Shown here in pieces: positions 16,252 through 25,288 of a stretch of 64,000 nt of DNA. Under the pieces are notes generated by a model, which was not told the origin of the DNA, ran no database searches, and worked only from the letters and a program-made list of their open reading frames with translations. A program made the translations under genes and the position numbers. How positions within the stretch are numbered: position 1 is the first letter of the stretch; each line of letters begins with the position of its first letter. Source of the stretch: an uncultured Lewinella sp. (GTDB lineage Bacteria; Bacteroidota; Bacteroidia; Chitinophagales; Saprospiraceae); the NCBI GenBank assembly GCA_913057785.1, contig CAJXPD010000004.1, positions 25,835 to 89,834 on the forward strand. Reading direction: 5' to 3'.

Positions 16252-17559
16252 CTATTCCTTGAAGAAGGAGGCACTGCTGTAGGGAGCATAAAAGGTCGAA
16301 TCTTTTCCAATTATCAGTTTATCGAGGTGCATTTTGTGATATCCTTTCGGGATACTATCCAGGCTAATGTAGGTTTTGAAACCGACTTCATTTGTTTTAG
16401 GATGCCGATGATAGAACCATTGATTTTCTGTGATCGGCATACTATCGATCTTTATAGCGATATATTGGGAGATTGAAGCTGAAAATTTTTGATCGTTGGC
16501 AAATACCTCTTCACGAGTCCTAAATCCTCCTCTTTGAAATTCGTATTCTTTCATGATTTCCTTCAATGTAAAATCCATTGACTTATTGTAAACAATAAAG
16601 GCCCAGGCCGTTTGATCGGCAATAATATCATTGCTTAAACACCAACTTCCGATTTTTTGGTCCCGCTTTAATAGGTTATTGTAGCGAGTATTTTGAACGA
16701 CATTAAAGGTTGGAATATCTAAGAACTCTCTACTCTCATAAAGATTTAACGTAAAGTCCTCAAAGTCTCCGATGTGCTTATCTACATCATCTGCTGCCAA
16801 GAAGAATGCGACAACAAAGAAGAAAATAAATAACGGATAGATTATCCATCGCTTGCCATTGGAGATCAGTACTAACCATTCTCTTTTGAAAAGAAAGGAT
16901 AAACTCACCCAATTGTAAAAACGATGTATAGGATAATACCACTTACTAACCTTTTCTGACTTTTTGAATAGCCTAAAAAATAGAAAATCCAGTAGACCCA
17001 AAGAAAATAGTAGAAATAGAGCCATTATTATGACTCCGAACTGCTGAGAATCATACAACTGATAGGAAATGTATCTTAGCAAGGAGAAAAATACAGACAG
17101 GAGCAAGAAAATCCCAAATGCCATTACGGTCAACATCACAGTCATGGAATAGGCAAGACTGCTCAAATGCTCTAGTTGCATTATCCGTTTAACGGAATCT
17201 GGTTTTCTCTCCATCTTCCTTTTGAAGTATTCCGAATACTTCAGTTGCGTATAATTGATATCATTAGGGTATACAAAATTGATTCCTAGATAAGCAAGCC
17301 AGAGCGCTCTCAAAGAGAGGTTAATCACGAACCCCATTAGCAATACTTTAGAAAAATATAAGGCTCCAATAACTAGAATTACGCTTTCCGCTCCTACATC
17401 TGTAGCTTGTTCATAATCAGCAAACCAGTCACCTAAGTACTGAGGAATATTTGTCAAGAAAAATATAAGGCCACTAGCAATCAGAATTTCGATTTGCCAG
17501 CTTTGGTGCTGTTGTTCTTGCACCCAATTTGGGAGAGGAGTGAGTGGCTTATTATCCAT
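16252..17559 (-). CDS. Hypothetical multi-pass membrane protein
   Basis: The track start at 17589 is followed ten codons later by MDNKPLTPLPNW at 17559. That second ATG is preferred because the first residues look untranslated, giving 435 residues. Six or so hydrophobic helices lie in the first 280 residues, with a basic cytosolic loop (YFKRKMERKPDSVKR). The last ~160 residues form a soluble domain after the final helix, ending 'IIGKDSTFYAPYSSASFFKE'. I do not recognise a family. It diverges from the GH25 gene. Confidence 0.6.
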   Translation of the reverse strand: MDNKPLTPLPNWVQEQQHQSWQIEILIASGLIFFLTNIPQYLGDWFADYEQATDVGAESVILVIGALYFSKVLLMGFVINLSLRALWLAYLGINFVYPNDINYTQLKYSEYFKRKMERKPDSVKRIMQLEHLSSLAYSMTVMLTVMAFGIFLLLSVFFSLLRYISYQLYDSQQFGVIIMALFLLFSLGLLDFLFFRLFKKSEKVSKWYYPIHRFYNWVSLSFLFKREWLVLISNGKRWIIYPLFIFFFVVAFFLAADDVDKHIGDFEDFTLNLYESREFLDIPTFNVVQNTRYNNLLKRDQKIGSWCLSNDIIADQTAWAFIVYNKSMDFTLKEIMKEYEFQRGGFRTREEVFANDQKFSASISQYIAIKIDSMPITENQWFYHRHPKTNEVGFKTYISLDSIPKGYHKMHLDKLIIGKDSTFYAPYSSASFFKE

Positions 17560-17787
17560 TCGGTACAATATTCTGAAAAAGGTAAGCAATGGGACATTTT
17601 ATTCCAAATTTGACGCAAGCTAAATGTTATAAAAACATTAAACTGCAAATTTCCCATAGGATAGAACATCTTTTTTAACAAATTTATCGTTAAAATACAT
17701 ATAGGAAGCTTGTCTATTTGCAAGCTCTTCTATAAGGACAGAAAAACAGCGTTTACTTCAGCCCAGGCTGAGCAGGTTCAAATTGCC

Positions 17788-18492
17788 ATGCGTTACTTCA
17801 TATCCATACTCGCCCTTATGGTTTTGGTACCCTCCTGTCAGTATGAAACAGTACAGATGGATGAATTCGAGGTGCATGGCATCGATGTTTCTCATTATCA
17901 AGCACAAATTAATTGGGATACTATAGCTGATCAACATGTCGCTTTCGGTTTTGTGAAAGCGACAGAAGGAGCTACACACGTCGATACACTTTTCTGTCGA
18001 AATTGGAGCGAAATGGAAAGGGTCGGGATTAAGCGTGGTGCTTATCATTTCTTTCGACCGCAGACCTCTCCAGTTTCACAAGCGCAAAATTTCATCCAAC
18101 AGGTACAAATGAAAGATGGTGATCTTCCGCCTGTCTTAGATGTTGAGGTCAAAGGAGATGTTTCTAAAAGACGATTGGTTGATGCGGTACGTACATGGAT
18201 GATTATAGTAGAGAGTCGATACGATATCAAGCCCATATTATATACCAATGTCAAGTTCTACAATCGTTATCTAGCTGGACATTTTGATGATTATCCGGTA
18301 TGGATTGCCAGGTATAATACCCGAGAACCTCGCCTAGCTGGTGGTAGGCAATGGGATTTCTGGCAGTACGGAAACAAGGGACTGATCAATGGCATCGATG
18401 GGTATGTCGACTTCAATGTGTTCCAAGGCAATCTACTTGAACTGGAAGATTTCTGCAAACCTCCAGCTCAAGTATACTCCTATGCTGATTAA
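17788..18492 (+). CDS. GH25-family lysozyme lipoprotein
   Basis: The track begins at a TTG, but the ATG at 17788 gives a clean lipoprotein signal (MRYFISILALMVLVPSC). The mature protein is a single glycoside hydrolase family 25 domain: 'VHGIDVSHYQAQINW' with the first catalytic Asp, 'FGFVKATEGATHVD', GAYHFFRP, 'LPPVLDVEVKG' with the Asp/Glu pair near residue 117, 'ILYTNVKFYNRY', and the closing 'WDFWQYGNKGLINGIDGYVDFNVFQG'. GH25 enzymes cleave the glycan of peptidoglycan (N-acetylmuramidase). Being a lipoprotein, it probably acts in the periplasm or at the cell surface. It converges on the DUF1501 gene with five bases between. Confidence 0.92.
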   Translation: MRYFISILALMVLVPSCQYETVQMDEFEVHGIDVSHYQAQINWDTIADQHVAFGFVKATEGATHVDTLFCRNWSEMERVGIKRGAYHFFRPQTSPVSQAQNFIQQVQMKDGDLPPVLDVEVKGDVSKRRLVDAVRTWMIIVESRYDIKPILYTNVKFYNRYLAGHFDDYPVWIARYNTREPRLAGGRQWDFWQYGNKGLINGIDGYVDFNVFQGNLLELEDFCKPPAQVYSYAD

Positions 18493-18497
18493 GTCAA

Positions 18498-19691
18498 CTA
18501 TACTAGGTTGAGCCCTTGGAATGACTTATTTAAGACCTGCTTAGAATTTCCTTCCAGCCATTTATCTAAAATCGTCGCATAAATATCACGGAAATCTACT
18601 TTGTAGATTAAATCTCCTTTGTCCAATGTACTTAAGTTTGGCCCTTCGTTAAAGAAACCAGGACGCTTCAGTTTTCCTCCAATTAGGAAAAGGTTGTTGG
18701 CCGTACCGTGGTCCGTTCCGCGACTAGCATTTTGCTTTACTCTTCTTCCAAATTCAGAGAAGGTCATAATCAAAGTATCATCTAGCAGCTTGTTTTGCTT
18801 GAGATCTTTTACAAAGGCACTCATCCCTTCAGCGTATTGTTTCAAGAGCCGTTCTTGCTGATTTTTTTGATTTACATGTGTATCAAAACCAGATAAACTC
18901 ACATAATAAATCCTTGTATCGGTATCGGCACTGATTAACTCCGCTACCTGCTTTAATCGCTTTCCGAATGCGGAAGCGGGATAGGTCATTTTGGAGCTAT
19001 GCGTTTTGGCTTTTTCAGAGAGATAGTCAGCCGAACTGTAAGTGTCCGCCATGATTTTATATAGGTATGCTACATTCTCTTCATGTTCATGATGATCCTG
19101 TCCGGCCAAGTGTTTGAGTAAGGGATTGTTGGTCTGTCTCTTCAGTTGTTGCGGATTGCTCATGGCAAACCCCTTCTTCTGTTGTCCTTTTAGTGCTAGA
19201 CTAAGTTCATCATCAACTTCTAAGGCATGATGAGCTGCTTCACATCCTTGGCAACTACTGTCAAGGTAACGGCCAAGCCATCCCGTACTCAAATATTCAT
19301 TGCTTTCACTGGCCGTCTGCCAGATATCCATGGATCGGAAATGCGAACGATCAGGATTTGGGTATCCAACATTGTTGACAATGCTTAATAGACCATTATC
19401 ATAGAGGGACTGAAGAGGACTTAGAACTGGGTTTAAACCCAACTGGTCCGAAACTTGTAAAACTTCATTTTTTTGTACAGCAAGAGTCGGTCGTTGTTGG
19501 TAGTAGATGTCATTTCTATAAGGAATGACCGTATTGAGTCCGTCATTTCCACCAGACAACTGTACAATGACCAAGATTTTACCAGATCTACTATTCAATA
19601 AGTTTGCTGGTTGGTAGGCTTTAAGGAATGCGGGGACTAGTATGGAGGTCGAGGCCATGGCAGATTTCTGCAAAAAGCTTCTTCTTTTCAT
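18498..19691 (-). CDS. DUF1501 protein with Tat signal
   Basis: A 397-residue exported protein. The N-terminus KRRSFLQKSAMASTSILV carries a twin-arginine motif (RRSFLQK), so export of a folded protein through Tat is likely. The mature part shows the DUF1501 marks: 'ILVIVQLSGGNDGLNTVIPY', 'DRSHFRSMDIWQTA', YYVSLSGFDTHVNQ, 'MTFSEFGRRVKQNASRGTDHGTAN'. DUF1501 has an alkaline-phosphatase/sulfatase-like fold, and its substrate is unknown. It lies 35 bases downstream of a DUF1800 gene. This pair is conserved in Bacteroidota and Planctomycetota and is usually taken as a functional unit. Confidence 0.9.
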   Translation of the reverse strand: MKRRSFLQKSAMASTSILVPAFLKAYQPANLLNSRSGKILVIVQLSGGNDGLNTVIPYRNDIYYQQRPTLAVQKNEVLQVSDQLGLNPVLSPLQSLYDNGLLSIVNNVGYPNPDRSHFRSMDIWQTASESNEYLSTGWLGRYLDSSCQGCEAAHHALEVDDELSLALKGQQKKGFAMSNPQQLKRQTNNPLLKHLAGQDHHEHEENVAYLYKIMADTYSSADYLSEKAKTHSSKMTYPASAFGKRLKQVAELISADTDTRIYYVSLSGFDTHVNQKNQQERLLKQYAEGMSAFVKDLKQNKLLDDTLIMTFSEFGRRVKQNASRGTDHGTANNLFLIGGKLKRPGFFNEGPNLSTLDKGDLIYKVDFRDIYATILDKWLEGNSKQVLNKSFQGLNLV

Positions 19692-19726
19692 TTTTCTTTT
19701 GTTTTAAGGATTCAAAAGGACATCAG

Positions 19727-21100
19727 TTAGCACATCTGGTATTCAGGCATTGACATAAGACCTAGCAAGACGAGCCTGGTCGTATCTTCTTCGCTCTTAC
19801 CTCTAGTGATGCGCTTAAATAGGGGCATTGGTATTTTACCACTATTGGGAAGGAGGTAGGTTGAGAGGTAATCCACTTGCTCTTCGATATCTTTTCCTAT
19901 GACTTGTGTGAAAATGGGATTGAGGTCCACCTTAGCTGTTAAGCGCCGAGTAATTTTGTTTTGTCGCTTGGCCTCAAATTCTTCCTTTAGTTTAAAGTTG
20001 ACCTCTTTACTATTGAATAAATAAGCCGGAAGGTTAAGACGAATCATAAGCGTAGAATTATCTACCCAACTCCTATTACCTGGCCAACCTGCCACATTGG
20101 GCGGGTTAAATAAGCTTTGGCCAAGGCTGCGTTGTAGGAAGACCAGCGCTAGTTCATTTTCAAATTCGATATGAAGATTCTTCATCATTCCTGCTACTAG
20201 ATCGACTGGAGATTTAATCTTAGATCCGCGATTCTTTGTTTCATAAAACCAGTCACTTAGGAAGATGCTTTGCATTAATTTTGCGATATCATAATCAGAA
20301 GCGTAGAAGCTATTCGAGAGTTGCTGGACATGTTTTTCATTAATGTCTTCATTAACGAAATAGCGATAGATCTTACGCACTATAAATTGAGCAGTTTCCT
20401 TTTTCTCTAGAATCATATCGATGATATCCGTACCGTCAAAACGTCCACTTTTACCAAAGAAGGTCTTCTGGCCGTAGTCGTGGACCCTTGCCCTAAAAAT
20501 GAACTCTCCTTTAGCGGTACTACTCCAACCCGTGAAGGCTCTAGCAGCCTCTTTAATGTCTTTTTCAGTATAGTTCCCTCGACCAATGGTAAACAACTCC
20601 ATCAGTTCTCTGGCGAAGTTCTCATTGGGCTTCTGTTTCCGATTCTGTTGATTGTTTAGAAAACGAATCATACTAGGATCCTTAGCAATAGCTAGAACTA
20701 ATTCCCGAAAGTTTCCTAGGGCATGCTTACGAATAGTGTTTAGTTGATTGCCAGCCATGGCAGATGTTTTGCTTTGACAAGCAAAATGGCCGTGCCAGAA
20801 CAGCGTCATTCTTTCCAATAAGGGACTCTCCTTCTCATCACTCATCCGCTTAATCCAAGCTGCACTTTGTAGGACCACCAGTCTTCGTTCTTTCTTTCTG
20901 CTTTCTGCTTTGTCCTTTTCACTCATTTGGAGGAAGCCTTCTACATCTGGATCATTAGGGGGAGACAAGGGGGGCGTGGCAAGTGCTTTAGTGAAGAGCT
21001 CATTGACCGCTTGAGAGACAGACAGCTTTCGCTTTTGTTCCCATTCCCCAATGCTTAGTCCAAAACCGGCGCGCCCATATAGGTGCTTTATCTTTTCCAT
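19727..21100 (-). CDS. DUF1800 protein
   Basis: A 457-residue DUF1800 protein. KIKHLYGRAGFGLSIGEW at the start, 'ERMTLFWHGHFACQ', 'NFARELMELFTIGRGNYTEKDI', 'AARAFTGWS', 'VRKIYRYFVNED' and NPPNVAGWPGNRSWVDNST are all family marks. No signal peptide is visible at the chosen start, although family members often work outside the cytoplasm with DUF1501 proteins. It is the first gene of the DUF1800-DUF1501 unit and diverges from the thioredoxin-like genes. Enzymatic activity is unknown. Confidence 0.9.
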   Translation of the reverse strand: MEKIKHLYGRAGFGLSIGEWEQKRKLSVSQAVNELFTKALATPPLSPPNDPDVEGFLQMSEKDKAESRKKERRLVVLQSAAWIKRMSDEKESPLLERMTLFWHGHFACQSKTSAMAGNQLNTIRKHALGNFRELVLAIAKDPSMIRFLNNQQNRKQKPNENFARELMELFTIGRGNYTEKDIKEAARAFTGWSSTAKGEFIFRARVHDYGQKTFFGKSGRFDGTDIIDMILEKKETAQFIVRKIYRYFVNEDINEKHVQQLSNSFYASDYDIAKLMQSIFLSDWFYETKNRGSKIKSPVDLVAGMMKNLHIEFENELALVFLQRSLGQSLFNPPNVAGWPGNRSWVDNSTLMIRLNLPAYLFNSKEVNFKLKEEFEAKRQNKITRRLTAKVDLNPIFTQVIGKDIEEQVDYLSTYLLPNSGKIPMPLFKRITRGKSEEDTTRLVLLGLMSMPEYQMC

Positions 21101-21231
21101 GTCGTAGCGTATTTTTGTTCTTTGGACTGTAAAAGCCCAAATCGGTTTAATGGCGACGATTTAAGGAAACGTTAAACCAGCGAGGGAAAGTGATTTATAC
21201 GTATATTTAAGCGAATTAAAATCCCATAGGA

Positions 21232-22401
21232 ATGAGAAGAATATTGACCCTAATCAGTTTGTTTGCGATAACTAGCATTTCACTTCACGCGCAGGGCATT
21301 TCCTTTTTCAAAGGAAATTGGGAAGAAGCTTTGGCTGAGGCGAAAAAGCAAGATAAAATCATTTTCGTAGATGCATATGCAGTCTGGTGTGGACCTTGCA
21401 AGCGTATGTCTAAGAATGTTTTCCCACACGATAAAGTGGGACAATTCTATAATAAGAACTTTATCAACTTGAAGCTGGATATGGAAAGAGGAGAAGGGCT
21501 GAAGTTTAGAAAGCAATATCCTGTCTCTGCTTTTCCCACGCTTTTTTACATTGATTATACCGGGGAACTGGTCATGAAGGTAAAAGGCGCGCAGGATGTT
21601 GAAGGTTTCATCAAATTGGGGGAGAGTGCACTTAAGAAAATTGACCGAAGCGGCTTGTACGCAGAGGCATACGATAAAGGAGACCGGGATCCCGAATTGG
21701 TTTACAATTATGTTAAGGCATTAAATAAAGCAGGAAAACCAAGCTTGAAGATTGCCAATGAATACATTCGATCTCAGAAGAATCTGAACACACCAGAAAA
21801 TCTAAAATTCTTGTTGGAGGCAGCTTCGCAGGCCGATTCCCGCTTATTTAACTTAATGATCGAGCATCGCAAACAGATTGAGGCTGTAACATCTCAGGAA
21901 GCGGTTCAAACTAGAATTCTAGATGCCAGTCGTGCCACTGCAGACAAAGCGATAGAGTTCAAGAGTAAAGATTTACTTACCGAGGCACATGATGTGATGA
22001 AGAAGCACTACCCTGAGATGGCAAAATCCTTTATTTATCAAACTGAAATGGGATATTGCTTGAGCCAAGGAGAGGTCGAGGACTATCTAGATGCATGTAA
22101 GAGTTATGCTAAGAAGGTACTCAAGAATGATCCGGATGAACTGTCCACTTTAGCCATCCAGATTTCGAGCAACTTTAAAGGAGAAGATCGAGCTAAAAAA
22201 CAGGCAGAGAGTTTTGCTGGATTAGCTGCAAAGAAGAGTATGAATTATCGGCATTGGTTGAATTATGCTTCCATCTTAAATCGAAATGGAAAACAAGCGG
22301 AAGCAGTTGAGGCAGCGAAGACGTCTTTGGAGTTGGTGAAGGGTGGAGATCCAAAGCAAGTTCAGATGGTGGAGAGTTTCCTACGTCGGATAGATAGTTA
22401 A
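21232..22401 (+). CDS. Secreted thioredoxin-fold protein with helical C-terminal repeat region (copy 1)
   Basis: A 389-residue protein. The signal peptide is MRRILTLISLFAITSISLHAQ. Residues ~30-135 form a thioredoxin domain with 'FVDAYAVWCGPCKRMSKNVF' (CxxC near residue 53) and the cis-Pro region 'YPVSAFPTLFYID'. The remaining ~240 residues are helical and TPR-like ('LNRNGKQAEAVEAAKTSLEL'). The probable role is periplasmic disulfide reduction or redox work with a helical protein-binding region. The next gene is a clear paralogue with the same layout, so the two arose by tandem duplication. Confidence 0.85.
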   Translation: MRRILTLISLFAITSISLHAQGISFFKGNWEEALAEAKKQDKIIFVDAYAVWCGPCKRMSKNVFPHDKVGQFYNKNFINLKLDMERGEGLKFRKQYPVSAFPTLFYIDYTGELVMKVKGAQDVEGFIKLGESALKKIDRSGLYAEAYDKGDRDPELVYNYVKALNKAGKPSLKIANEYIRSQKNLNTPENLKFLLEAASQADSRLFNLMIEHRKQIEAVTSQEAVQTRILDASRATADKAIEFKSKDLLTEAHDVMKKHYPEMAKSFIYQTEMGYCLSQGEVEDYLDACKSYAKKVLKNDPDELSTLAIQISSNFKGEDRAKKQAESFAGLAAKKSMNYRHWLNYASILNRNGKQAEAVEAAKTSLELVKGGDPKQVQMVESFLRRIDS

Positions 22402-22425
22402 GTCGAAAGACGATCGTAAAATAAC

Positions 22426-22489
22426 AAAAGGCCAAAGTGCTAGAAGATGTCCTTGTTCAGGGCAATATCGGAAAGCATTTTGGCCTTTT
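22426..22489 (+). terminator. Long-loop terminator or structured spacer between the thioredoxin paralogues
   Basis: A 16-bp stem with one G-T type mismatch (AAAAGGCCAAAGTGCT against AGCATTTTGGCCTTTT) around a 32-base loop, followed by a short T tract. It lies 25 bases after the first paralogue's stop and ends 38 bases before the preferred start of the second. It may terminate or attenuate between the paralogues. The large loop is unusual for a plain terminator. Confidence 0.6.
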
Positions 22490-22526
22490 TGTGTATAAGC
22501 GGATAGAACATAGTAAATGTATTCCT

Positions 22527-23702
22527 ATGTACAAGATTTTGATCATAATGAGTGTCTTTCTGTATACTCACACTAATCTCAATGGGCAACCTACAAAAGA
22601 CCACATCACTTTTGATGATTCTCCCTGGACGATCTTATTACAGAAGGCAAAGACTCAGAATAAAGTAATATTTGTAGATGCCTATACCACTTGGTGTGGG
22701 CCATGTAAGACCATGGCCAAGGAGGTTTTTACTGATTCTACCGTGGCAAAGTTGTACAATGATCATTTTATCAATACACAAATTGATGCTGAACGGGGAG
22801 AAGGCACAACTTTTGCAAGGAAGTATCGAATTCGAGCCTATCCCAGCTTACTTTTTATCGATGGAGATGGAGAGGTAGTACACCGAGCCACCGGTTTTCA
22901 TGGTGTGGATGATTTTAAGGTATTAGGAGAAACAGCCTTAAGCCCCTCGGGAGGCTTACGGGAATGGAATCGGCGTTACCAAAAGGGAGAACGTTCACCT
23001 GAGTTTTTGCAGCAGCTGATTGTTGCTAAATACAATGCCATGGAAGACGACTATATGGCGGTGGCCGAATCCTATATGCGATCCCAGAAGGATTGGAGTA
23101 CATTACCCAATATGCAGTTGATCTTTACCTTAACTGAAGATCCAGAGTCGAGCTGGTTTGATTATATGGTGGATCATCGAGAAGATTTCGATCTGTTGTT
23201 TGGGAGGGAGACGGTTGCTTCAAAATTACAAAGCTTATTTTTGAAAAAGCCATTAGGCAAAACGGAGGATGCCTTGAAGGAGGTGGATCGCTTCTACGCC
23301 AAAGTTTATCCTGATCTAGCTCCAAAGCTTTCAGCTCACTTTAAGATGAATTACTTTCGAACCGTTGGTGACATGAACTCCTTTGCTAAGGCTGCTGACC
23401 AATACCTCAGCACTTACGGTTCATCAGATGCAAATGAGTTAAATAACATCGCCTGGAACTTCTTTGAATATGTCGAGGATCGTGCTCTTCTCGAAAAAGC
23501 CGTAAAGTGGGCGGAGAAATCAGTGGATTTAGAAACCGGTTATCATAACTTGGATACTTTAGCTCATCTGTTTTACAAGTTAAAGAAGAAAGCTAAAGCT
23601 AAGAAGGCGGCTAAGCAAGCAATAGCCCTAGCATCGGCTGAGGGAGTAAGTCTTACCACTACAGAGATGCTATTGAACCAGCTTAATGGTCGAGGAGAAT
23701 GA
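22527..23702 (+). CDS. Secreted thioredoxin-fold protein with helical C-terminal region (copy 2)
   Basis: The track ORF starts at 22437 inside the terminator-like hairpin. The ATG at 22527 (MYKILIIMSVFLYTHTNLNGQ) gives a signal peptide and 391 residues. The thioredoxin part has 'FVDAYTTWCGPCKTMAKEVF' (CxxC about residue 57) and 'YRIRAYPSLLFIDGDGEV'. The C-terminal half is helical, with TPR-like 'ALLEKAVKWAEKSVDLETG' and a lysine-rich segment (KLKKKAKAKKAAKQA). It matches the preceding gene in length and layout. Different C-terminal surfaces suggest different partners. It has its own terminator shared with the OmpA gene. Confidence 0.85.
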   Translation: MYKILIIMSVFLYTHTNLNGQPTKDHITFDDSPWTILLQKAKTQNKVIFVDAYTTWCGPCKTMAKEVFTDSTVAKLYNDHFINTQIDAERGEGTTFARKYRIRAYPSLLFIDGDGEVVHRATGFHGVDDFKVLGETALSPSGGLREWNRRYQKGERSPEFLQQLIVAKYNAMEDDYMAVAESYMRSQKDWSTLPNMQLIFTLTEDPESSWFDYMVDHREDFDLLFGRETVASKLQSLFLKKPLGKTEDALKEVDRFYAKVYPDLAPKLSAHFKMNYFRTVGDMNSFAKAADQYLSTYGSSDANELNNIAWNFFEYVEDRALLEKAVKWAEKSVDLETGYHNLDTLAHLFYKLKKKAKAKKAAKQAIALASAEGVSLTTTEMLLNQLNGRGE

Positions 23703-23772
23703 GACTACATATTGTTATATCGACTACATTATACATTCCGAAAAGAATGTATAGTGCTTGCTGACAATAAAA

Positions 23773-23799
23773 AAACCTCTTCCAATCCGGAAGAGGTTT
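23773..23799. terminator. Bidirectional terminator between thioredoxin copy 2 and the OmpA-family gene
   Basis: A perfect 11-bp stem AAACCTCTTCC/GGAAGAGGTTT with a five-base loop and an A tract before it and T-rich sequence after it. It serves the convergent genes on both sides. A second smaller hairpin (TATACATTC/GAATGTATA, 23730-23753) lies just upstream. Confidence 0.88.
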
Positions 23800-23846
23800 A
23801 TATGTTTCTTGAGTGTAAAGCGTAGTTCTCAAAAGTATATTTACTC

Positions 23847-24590
23847 CTATCGTATTCTTAAATTCAATGGAATATCTAGAATTTGAGAGGTGAGTACTAA
23901 ATTCCTAACATCATCTTCTTTAGTGGAAACAATGATCTCCACCCGGCGATTAAACCTTCTACCTTCGGGGAGATCTCTACCTCTTCGATCTTGGTTAAGG
24001 GCTACAGGGTTTTTCTCTCCATATCCTTTGGTAATAATCCTATTAGGGCTGATCCCTCGCTGAATCAAGTAGTTCTTTGCCTGCTTAGCCCTAGATTTTG
24101 ATAGCATATCATTATAAGGGTGAGTTCCCTTCGCATCTGTATGACCATTTAACTGGACTTCCATTTCTGGGTTTTCTACTAAAATCGTACTCACATCTTT
24201 CAATATTCGTTCAGATCTATCCTTTATCTTAGATTTATTGAAATCAAAGTATATGGTTTCGATAGCCGGAGATGTTGGCGCACAAACTTTTTTGCATAAA
24301 GCCCTAATGGCTTCAATATCTACTACCTTGGCATGTTTGAATCCCTTGTCAGCGACTTCATTTTTCTTTACTTCTGCTGACCCTTCGTCACTATATCCTT
24401 TTATATAGTACCTATATATATCCATAGCATCAATATGCATGGCGACATCACTTACACCCGCATCTTTAAAGTAATCATCTCCAATGTTATGGTCATATAC
24501 GGCCACTTGTATCCAATATTCAGCAGCATTTAGGAGCGTGTTTGATAGTAGTCCCAGCACTAAAGTTAAGAGGAGCAGAAATTTTTTCAT
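23847..24590 (-). CDS. OmpA-family protein with N-terminal SPOR-like part
   Basis: A 247-residue exported protein with a signal peptide ending near residue 22 (LLNAAEYW). Residues 24-95 look like a SPOR-type peptidoglycan-binding fold ('YWIQVAVYDHNIGDDYF', 'DIYRYYIKGYSDEGSAEV', GFKHAKVVDI). Residues 105-235 are an OmpA C-terminal domain: 'IYFDFNKSKIKDRSERIL', 'VQLNGHTDAKGTHPYNDMLS', 'SRAKQAKNYLIQRGI', 'NRRVEIIV'. There is no barrel, so it is a periplasmic peptidoglycan-binding protein rather than a porin. It is transcribed alone. Confidence 0.88.
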   Translation of the reverse strand: MKKFLLLLTLVLGLLSNTLLNAAEYWIQVAVYDHNIGDDYFKDAGVSDVAMHIDAMDIYRYYIKGYSDEGSAEVKKNEVADKGFKHAKVVDIEAIRALCKKVCAPTSPAIETIYFDFNKSKIKDRSERILKDVSTILVENPEMEVQLNGHTDAKGTHPYNDMLSKSRAKQAKNYLIQRGISPNRIITKGYGEKNPVALNQDRRGRDLPEGRRFNRRVEIIVSTKEDDVRNLVLTSQILDIPLNLRIR

Positions 24591-25288
24591 GAGAATGCCA
24601 GTTTTGAATTTTAAAGTTTTGCAAAAAAGCGTTAAGCCTAAGGATGAACAAATATCTCCTTAGGTTTTACATACTGATCGACTTGTAAATAGATCTGAGT
24701 TACTTCACTCAACCCTATATGATTGAAGTCTAACTCATGGGGGAAAATGGAATTGGTAGTAAATCTTTCGCCTTGATGCCGCCCCATTAAAGGGGAGGAT
24801 CATAGGGATGAATATTTACATCCTAAATGGAATGTAAATGAAATGACATTATGATACTCTCCAGGAAATTAAAAGTAGATAGCTGTTTGGTATGGACCTC
24901 AAAGGCACAACTGAAATAGGGAGAAAAAGTGGGAGGTTAGTGTTCTTAGTGGAGGGGCGTGATAGTCAAATATCACATTGGTAAATATAATAACAATTTT
25001 AATATTCAAGTAGAAAAAGAGACTTTGTTTTCTAAATTCCTCATTTTACCCAAGTTGTGATGAGTTGACACTGGATTCAGTTGAATAATTCCTTATGGAT
25101 TCAGCCTGACCTATAAATTCTTATCCACGCTATTTTCATTTTGCTTTTGAAGGATAACCATTTGGGACTAAGAAGTGTTTCTTAATTTCCGATAGCTAGG
25201 TACATATATATCAGGGCTAAAAAGATAAATTTGCGGAATGAACTGAGCCTAGCGGGATAAAGGAGATCTTTTAATTAAAAATTTAAGC
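24591..25288. other. 700-bp non-coding stretch between the OmpA gene and thiL
   Basis: No ORF of useful size on either strand and no tRNA seen. It contains an inverted repeat ATTTACAT-N10-ATGTAAAT at 24814-24839, a small CCCC/GGGG hairpin at 24782-24795, and a TAAATTTG box at 25226-25233. The box fits the TAnnTTTG -7 consensus about 55 bases before the thiL start. The rest is A/T-rich without recognised features. An undescribed small RNA cannot be excluded. Confidence 0.45.

Noticed and set aside
24591-25288. TPP riboswitch before thiL
   Set aside because: I could not find the conserved THI-box core (CUGAGA/ACCUGA-type segments in the right order) in the leader.
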